Part shown: piece after piece, positions 4,994 to 9,124 of the stretch
Numbering within the stretch: position 1 is the stretch's first letter
Layout of the letters: the number at the start of each line of letters is the position of its first letter
Source: Candidatus Micrarchaeia archaeon
GTDB taxonomy: Archaea > Micrarchaeota > Micrarchaeia > Anstonellales > JAHKLY01
Assembly: GCA_041653315.1 (NCBI GenBank)
Contig: JBAZFO010000042.1
Location: forward strand, 1 to 9,124
Reading direction: 5' to 3'
DNA: 9,124 nucleotides
Notes under the pieces: generated by a model
The model's input: the letters and a program-made list of their open reading frames with translations, nothing else
The model's database searches: none
Told to the model about the DNA's origin: nothing
Made by a program: the position numbers and the translations under genes

Positions 4994-5127
4994 ATGTTCT
5001 TTGAAAAGAACAAAAACAGGCAATTTTGTTCGTTCAAAAGAACAAAATACTAAATTTTAAGTCTTTTTAAGTAGTTTGTTCGCTCAAAAGAACAAAAACA
5101 AGCAATTTTGTTCGCTCAAAAGAACAA
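4994..5127. repeat. Class 2 palindrome array: four copies of TTGTTC-N8-GAACAA
   Basis: Four 20-bp palindromes lie at 4994-5013, 5026-5045, 5076-5095 and 5108-5127, with starts 32, 50 and 32 bp apart. The first begins ATGTTC and has the centre TTTGAAAA. The others have GTTCAAAA, GCTCAAAA and GCTCAAAA. The spacer within each pair is nearly identical (AACAAAAACAGGCAATTTTG versus the same with AAG), and AATTTTAAGT recurs 82 bp apart (5053 and 5135). This is again a duplicated pair. The layout copies class 1, while the half-site differs by one base (TTGTTC versus TTGTCC). The array ends 40 bp after the 3' end of the polyprenyl synthetase gene and is oriented with the ATPase upstream region. The 50 bp between the two arrays (4944-4993) hold only a short direct repeat, AACACACT, at 4951 and 4963. 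Confidence 0.85.
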
Positions 5128-5167
5128 ACTAATTAATTTTAAGTTATTTTTAATTAAATTATAAATC

Positions 5168-6226
5168 TTAAAAAGTAAATTTCCAAGAATAAATATTATC
5201 TATTAATTGGGTTAATCCCAATAATATTGTTTTAGTCTTAGAGTCAGAAACAGAAAATAAAGCATTAATAGCTTTTTTTCTATATTCATCTACTTTTTTA
5301 ATTGTATATTCAAAGGATCCTAAATTTTTAAGAATTTTATTTAATTCTAATAAATCAGAAGGTGTTGCTTTTTGATTGCCCAACACTTTTTTGATAATTT
5401 GTTCTTCAAATTTAGAAGAACTTTCTAAAGCATGAATTATTGGTAAAACAGGTTTACCTTCTTTAACATCAACATGTGAAACGCCTTTTAAACTAGAAGA
5501 AGGAATTTTATCTTTATAAATTATTTGTTTTGAAAGAATAAAATCCATTAAATCATTTCTTATTTGGAGTGCAATTCCATAATTTTTTCCAAAAGTTTCA
5601 ATAGCCGAAAATGTATTATCATCAACAGTATTTACATACATTCCTAAAAGTAAACAATTTTTAATAAATGCTCCTGTAATTAAATATGATCTTTTAATAT
5701 ATTCTTCTTCTGTTATTTTTTTATTGTTTATATCTAAATCTAAGTATTGACCAATATAAATAGTTTTATGTGTTTCAACAAATAATTTTAATATTTGTTT
5801 TAATTTATTTTCTGGGATTGTAACAGAATGTAAATTTTCTTCTGCAATTTCTCTCAAAAGCATTCCTGTAATTACTGCATTTGCTTCACCATATTTCTCA
5901 TGAACTGCTTTTTTTCCTTGTCTCAAAGGACAATTATCAAAAATATCATCTATTACATACGTAGACATATTCAAAAGTTCAACTGCTGCCATAATTGGAA
6001 GTATATCTAAATAATCTTTTCCGCCTGTAATTTCATAACCTAATCTAACTAAAAAAGGTCTTAAAGTTGGTTGTGAGTTAGAAATACGTAATCTGGGAAG
6101 ATAAGAAGCAATCTGATATAGTGAAGAATTTTCTTCTTTTAAAGGTTCTAAATAATGAAAAATAGATGAATTAACACTAATTGCAGTTTTTTTCATCTCT
6201 TCCATTGCTAAATTTTTTGTGTTCAT
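5168..6226 (-). CDS. Polyprenyl synthetase family protein with altered substrate-binding motifs
   Basis: This 352-residue all-helical trans-prenyltransferase homologue would, if active, extend an allylic diphosphate with isopentenyl diphosphate to make archaeal lipid or quinone side-chain precursors. Seen: the first aspartate-rich motif DDIFD (93-97) followed by R102-Q-G, the GQYLDLD segment (159-165), the second aspartate-rich region QIRNDLMD (221-228) and GKPVLPIIHAL (257-267). Two deviations stand out. The second motif begins with Asn (NDLMD instead of DDxxD). The usual GGKRLRP that holds the isopentenyl diphosphate reads SQPTLRP (51-57), losing the lysine and the first arginine. Residues 4 and 5 before the first motif are Thr and Ser, so no bulky residue there limits chain length. 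The protein may be a divergent synthase or a non-catalytic subunit; the sequence does not decide. It is divergent from the tandem Lrp-type regulator, and its probable TATA box (6251-6258) lies inside a palindrome. Confidence 0.87.
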   Translation of the reverse strand: MNTKNLAMEEMKKTAISVNSSIFHYLEPLKEENSSLYQIASYLPRLRISNSQPTLRPFLVRLGYEITGGKDYLDILPIMAAVELLNMSTYVIDDIFDNCPLRQGKKAVHEKYGEANAVITGMLLREIAEENLHSVTIPENKLKQILKLFVETHKTIYIGQYLDLDINNKKITEEEYIKRSYLITGAFIKNCLLLGMYVNTVDDNTFSAIETFGKNYGIALQIRNDLMDFILSKQIIYKDKIPSSSLKGVSHVDVKEGKPVLPIIHALESSSKFEEQIIKKVLGNQKATPSDLLELNKILKNLGSFEYTIKKVDEYRKKAINALFSVSDSKTKTILLGLTQLIDNIYSWKFTF

Positions 6227-6242
6227 GTTAATAATTATGAAT

Positions 6243-6263
6243 AAACATGTATTTTAAATGTTT
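6243..6263. promoter_or_regulatory. Palindrome over the polyprenyl synthetase core promoter
   Basis: AAACAT and ATGTTT are perfect 6-bp arms 9 bp apart. The interval contains the TATA-like TTTAAAAT (minus strand) 25-32 bp before the synthetase ATG. The position suits repression by the divergently encoded Lrp-type protein. This is inferred. Confidence 0.4.
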
Positions 6264-6287
6264 TATTATTTTTTTTAATAAAAAGGT

Positions 6288-6303
6288 AATATTTATTAAT
6301 ATT
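6288..6303. promoter_or_regulatory. Palindrome over the Lrp-type regulator core promoter
   Basis: AATATT-tatt-AATATT covers the presumed TATA element 21-36 bp before the ATG at 6324, and AATATT occurs a third time at 6313-6318. It may be an autoregulatory site of the Lrp-type protein. In DNA this AT-rich such a palindrome can also arise by chance. Confidence 0.3.
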
Positions 6304-6323
6304 TCTACCCCTAATATTAAAAT

Positions 6324-7322
6324 ATGGATAATAAATATCTCTTAAAAGAGTTGGATTTGAAAGATAGAAAGATTCTTTATCAATTAGATTTGAATGCAAG
6401 AGAAAGTATCGCTAAAATTGGCAAAAAAGTTGGTTTGTCAAAAGAAGTTGTCAAATATAGAATACAAAAACTTGAAGAAAAAGGGATTATCAAACAATAT
6501 ACAACATTAATTGATGTAGGTAAACTTGGATTATCTTCTTTTAGAATTATGTTAAAATTTAAAGAAACGACTCCTGCAAAAGAAGAGGAAATAATAAAAT
6601 ATCTAAAAAATATTCAAAATATATTATGGATTGGAAATATACAGGGAAATTGGGGTTTAAGTATTTGGATATGTGTTAAAAAAATATCTGATTTTGAGTT
6701 ATTTTGGGATAAATTTAATAGTATTTATAGTTCAAATATTGAAAAACAAAAATTATCTATATTCACAAATGTAATATATTTTCATAGAGAATATTTAATA
6801 GATCAAGGAGAAGAAATTAAAAAAAGAAAAGGAGAAACATTTATTTCTATTCCAAATAAGATAGAATTAACTGATTTAGATTTAAAAATTCTCAAATTAA
6901 TAAGTAATAATGCAAGAATGTCAACAATACAAATAGCAAGAGAACTAAAATCAAATGTAAAAACTATTAGAAAACATTTAAAAACACTAAGAAAAAAACA
7001 AGTAATTATTGGATATAGAACACTTTTTAATTTAAAAAAAATTGGTTTAATACATTATAAAATAAATATTATATTATCAGAAATACCAAAAATACAAAAA
7101 AAGCAAATTGAAAACTATGTAAATCATCACCCCAATTCAATTTATAAGAATAAAATTTTAAGCGGATGGGATATTGAATTTGAGATTGAAGTAAACAGCG
7201 AAGAAGAACTTAAAAAAATAATTTATAATATGAAAGAAAAATTTGGGGAATATATTTATACATATGAAATTACAAAATTCTTAGATGAATACAAATACGT
7301 TTATTTTCCTACTTCAATTTAA
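6324..7322 (+). CDS. Tandem Lrp/AsnC-type transcription regulator (HTH-sensor-HTH-sensor)
   Basis: This 332-residue protein is about twice the length of a normal Lrp/AsnC regulator and consists of two fused copies. Copy 1 has an HTH at about 9-62 (LKDRKILYQLDLNARESIAK, then LSKEVVKYRIQKLEEKGII) and an alpha-beta sensor-like domain at about 66-160. Copy 2 has an HTH at about 177-231 (LTDLDLKILKLISNNARMST, then KSNVKTIRKHLKTLRKKQVI) and a second sensor-like domain at about 235-325. Both HTHs keep the family pattern D-x-x-I/L-L-x-x-L-x-x-N-A-R. One chain should therefore supply the equivalent of a dimer. Lrp proteins bind AT-rich palindromic DNA and often respond to amino acids or other metabolites; the effector here is unknown. 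No Shine-Dalgarno is seen and the TATA-like element lies 24-31 bp before the ATG, so the mRNA is probably leaderless. It is divergent from the polyprenyl synthetase gene, a likely target. The gene ends 2 bp from the convergent dnaJ. Confidence 0.9.
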   Translation: MDNKYLLKELDLKDRKILYQLDLNARESIAKIGKKVGLSKEVVKYRIQKLEEKGIIKQYTTLIDVGKLGLSSFRIMLKFKETTPAKEEEIIKYLKNIQNILWIGNIQGNWGLSIWICVKKISDFELFWDKFNSIYSSNIEKQKLSIFTNVIYFHREYLIDQGEEIKKRKGETFISIPNKIELTDLDLKILKLISNNARMSTIQIARELKSNVKTIRKHLKTLRKKQVIIGYRTLFNLKKIGLIHYKINIILSEIPKIQKKQIENYVNHHPNSIYKNKILSGWDIEFEIEVNSEEELKKIIYNMKEKFGEYIYTYEITKFLDEYKYVYFPTSI

Positions 7323-7324
7323 TT

Positions 7325-8425
7325 TTAACCAAAAATCCTTTTCCAGAAACCTTGGTCCTGCATAGTATCTTTTGAAAATAAATCTTTAAGCGCCTTTTTC
7401 TGCGCGCCGTCTAAATTAATTGGTGTATGAACAATTACGCGCACTATTAAGTCGCCATTTCCTCTGCCTCTTATGCGCGGCATACCTTCTCCTTTAAGAA
7501 TAAATGTTTCATGTGTTTGTGTTCCAGCAGGTATTTTTAATTTTTGTTTTCCATTTAATAAGGTAGGTATTTCAATTTCATCTCCTATTGCTGCTTGACC
7601 AAATGAGATAGGTATTTCTAAAATTAAATCATTTTCATCTCTTTTAAATAATTCATGAGGTTTTACACGAATATGTAAATATAAATCTCCTGGGATATCT
7701 TTTGCATAATCTCCCTGTCCTTCTAATCTCAAAGTTGCACCATTAAATATTCCTTTTGGTATATCTATTGTAATTTTTTCAGTTCTTCTATCTCTTCCTG
7801 TTCCATCACAATTCGAACATTTATTTTTTATAATAAATCCTTTTCCTCTGCAAGTTGGACATGCACCTGTTGAAACAAATCTCATACCTCCAAAATTTCT
7901 TGCAGTTTGAACCATACCTCTTCCATTACATGTTTTGCATGTTTCTTTTCCTGTTCCTCCCTGGCCATTACATTTTTCGCATTTAACTGCATGTCTTATT
8001 TCCATTTTTTTCTTTATGCCTTTAGCTGCATCTTCTAATGAGATTTCTAAATACGTTTCTAAATCAGCACCCCTTTCCCTTCTTCTTCCACTAAAAGAAG
8101 AACCAAATAAATCTGCAAATGGGTTAGAACCCATTCCTCCAAATGAAAAACCAAATTCTCTGAAAATATCTTCAAAATTTGAATTTCTAAAAATATCTTC
8201 CTGACTAAATTGCTGGTGGAATCCTTCATCCCCATAAGTATCATACATTTGTTTTTTCTGCGGATCACTAAGAACTGCATATGCTTCGCTTAATTCTTTA
8301 AATTTTTCTTGATCCCCTCCTTTATCTGGATGGTGCTTCATAGCTAATTTTCTATATGCTTTTTTAATCTCTTCAGCGCTAGCATCTTTTGATACTCCTA
8401 AAACATTATAATAATCTTTTGACAT
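7325..8425 (-). CDS. dnaJ: Type I chaperone DnaJ (Hsp40)
   Basis: This 366-residue full-length class A Hsp40 acts as the co-chaperone that delivers clients to DnaK and stimulates its ATPase. Seen: a J domain (about 4-68) with HPD at 32-34, a Gly/Phe-rich linker (about 79-115) including FGFSFGGMG, the zinc-binding domain with four CxxCxGxG repeats starting at C149, C163, C189 and C203, two C-terminal beta domains (about 215-345), and a short dimerisation tail. All catalytic and metal-binding residues are intact. A ribosome binding site, AAGAGATGAAT, precedes the ATG. It is the last gene of a leftward cluster with a GNAT protein and a small membrane protein. dnaK and grpE are not in the window. 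The stop lies 2 bp from the stop of the convergent Lrp-type gene, so the two transcripts probably overlap at their 3' ends. Confidence 0.97.
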   Translation of the reverse strand: MSKDYYNVLGVSKDASAEEIKKAYRKLAMKHHPDKGGDQEKFKELSEAYAVLSDPQKKQMYDTYGDEGFHQQFSQEDIFRNSNFEDIFREFGFSFGGMGSNPFADLFGSSFSGRRRERGADLETYLEISLEDAAKGIKKKMEIRHAVKCEKCNGQGGTGKETCKTCNGRGMVQTARNFGGMRFVSTGACPTCRGKGFIIKNKCSNCDGTGRDRRTEKITIDIPKGIFNGATLRLEGQGDYAKDIPGDLYLHIRVKPHELFKRDENDLILEIPISFGQAAIGDEIEIPTLLNGKQKLKIPAGTQTHETFILKGEGMPRIRGRGNGDLIVRVIVHTPINLDGAQKKALKDLFSKDTMQDQGFWKRIFG

Positions 8426-8436
8426 TTATTCATCTC

Positions 8437-8769
8437 TTAAATAATAATTAATGCAAAAAAGCAAAGTATTAATCCTAATATTAATAATACTAATGTACTA
8501 AATTTTCCATCTCTCGCATAAACAAATGGAACTACTGATCTTAGAGCATTTTGTTTCTTTTGTATTAAAGACCAATAACTTAATTTAAACATATTCTGTG
8601 CCCCCCATAATAAAAATATTTGTGCACCTATTTTAGGAAAAGCCCCTTGTAAATACTTGAATATAACACTTGTTAAAAAAATTAACATTAATATTAAAAA
8701 ATCGTATTTTAACCACCAAGGCGCTTTTTTTTGTATAAAAACATCTTTTATAATCTTTTTTATTTTCAT
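8437..8769 (-). CDS. Small integral membrane protein, function unknown
   Basis: This 110-residue protein has a lysine-rich N-terminus (KIKKIIKDVFIQKK) and three hydrophobic segments: about 22-40 (YDFLILMLIFLTSVIFKYL), about 48-62 (GAQIFLLWGAQNM, shorter and less certain) and about 91-110 at the very C-terminus (STLVLLILGLILCFFALIII). A basic loop, QKKQNALR (about 70-77), lies between the second and third. No cleavage signal or catalytic motif is seen, and I do not recognise the family. The start is supported by a GTGAT ribosome binding site six bases upstream (AAAGTGATTAT). The gene sits 11 bp upstream of dnaJ on the same strand, so the two are likely co-transcribed, 58 bp after the GNAT gene. 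Whether it works with DnaJ is unknown. Confidence 0.82.
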   Translation of the reverse strand: MKIKKIIKDVFIQKKAPWWLKYDFLILMLIFLTSVIFKYLQGAFPKIGAQIFLLWGAQNMFKLSYWSLIQKKQNALRSVVPFVYARDGKFSTLVLLILGLILCFFALIII

Positions 8770-8827
8770 ATAATCACTTTATCATTTTTCATTTGTATTA
8801 CATTCTTTTAATATTATAATTCTTAAT

Positions 8828-9124
8828 TCATAAAGTTTTTCTCATTAAATACTTTGCTATTTCAAAACCCAATGTTTCATAGAATTTTACAGCGCGCTCG
8901 TTATCTGCGCTTACATCTAAAGTTATTTCATCAAAACCTTGCGCTTTTGCTTTATCTTCAATATCTTTCATAAGCGCTTTACCATAACCTTTTCCCTGCT
9001 CTCTTTTATCTATTATTACACTGGATATATAAAGCCTCCTTAAAGGGCCCATATATTTTGGTTCTGTTTTAATAAAACCAATTACACAGCTTTTATTTTC
9101 ATCCTGTTTTTTATCTTTTTCTTG
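8828..9124 (-). CDS. GNAT-family N-acetyltransferase, C-terminal part (partial, runs off the right edge)
   Basis: The frame is open from the right edge to a TGA at 8828-8830, giving 98 residues. An internal ATG (9050-9052) is not the true start: the residues before it (VIGFIKTEPKY) form the beta-4 strand that normally precedes the acetyl-CoA motif. Seen: LYISSVIIDKREQGKGYGKALM with the Q-x-x-G-x-G pyrophosphate-binding loop, then DEITLDVSADNERAVKFYETLGF, the typical beta-5 strand, N-ERA and FYE-LGF motif B. The protein transfers an acetyl group from acetyl-CoA to an amine; the substrate (a protein N-terminus, as in RimI-type enzymes, or a small molecule) cannot be decided from the part visible. 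It is the first visible gene of the leftward cluster leading to dnaJ. Confidence 0.93.
   Translation of the reverse strand, partial: QEKDKKQDENKSCVIGFIKTEPKYMGPLRRLYISSVIIDKREQGKGYGKALMKDIEDKAKAQGFDEITLDVSADNERAVKFYETLGFEIAKYLMRKTL

Noticed and set aside
4809..5127. Reading the repeat arrays as a CRISPR array
   Set aside because: The repeats are short and fully palindromic, the sequences between them are themselves duplicated, and the spacing alternates (32/50) rather than being uniform.
7935..8280. Overlapping open frames on both strands inside dnaJ
   Set aside because: They overlap the J domain, Gly/Phe and zinc-finger coding region of an intact dnaJ, and their translations are composition-driven.

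Overview
The window is strongly A+T-rich and gene-dense, and looks archaeal. Shine-Dalgarno motifs of the GAGGTGAT/GGGGTGA type sit before internal operon genes. Several first genes have a TATA-like box 23-32 bp before the ATG, which suggests leaderless transcripts. Other archaeal signs are a tandem (HTH-sensor)x2 Lrp/AsnC-type regulator, an Fe-S uracil-DNA glycosylase, a trans-prenyltransferase and a DUF4143-type AAA+ ATPase. A DPANN lineage (Woesearchaeota/Pacearchaeota-like) is my best guess. It is an inference: there is no rRNA or ribosomal protein gene in the window to anchor it.

Left part (1-3397). A partial UvrD-like SF1 helicase runs leftward. It is divergent from a compact rightward operon: (i) a 163-residue FtsZ/tubulin-superfamily protein reduced to its GTP-binding half, (ii) an unrecognised 147-residue protein, (iii) a CARF-domain protein with a C-terminal winged HTH (Csa3-like architecture), and (iv) a very small basic ORF with an ambiguous start. 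No cas gene or CRISPR array is visible. Two abutting palindromes (757-784) lie at the expected transcription start of the operon. Ten bases of them (769-778) recur in inverted orientation at 2641-2650, at the probable promoter of the next gene, a divergent family-4-like uracil-DNA glycosylase. The working hypothesis is a ligand-controlled CARF-HTH regulon built around a minimal FtsZ-like GTPase.

Middle part (3398-5167). A leftward AAA+ ATPase with a DUF4143-like middle and a nuclease-like tail is preceded by a 391-bp non-coding region. This region holds eight 20-bp palindromes of the form TTGTYC-N8-GRACAA. They fall into two classes (TTGTCC/GGACAA near the ATPase, TTGTTC/GAACAA farther away), each laid out as two pairs with 32 bp inside a pair and 82-83 bp between duplicated pairs. 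This looks like an elaborate operator or binding-site array.

Right part (5168-9124). A polyprenyl-synthetase-family gene with altered substrate-binding motifs is divergent from the tandem Lrp-type regulator, and palindromes cover both core promoters. The regulator converges on a leftward chaperone cluster made of a partial GNAT acetyltransferase, a small three-helix membrane protein and a full-length type I DnaJ.
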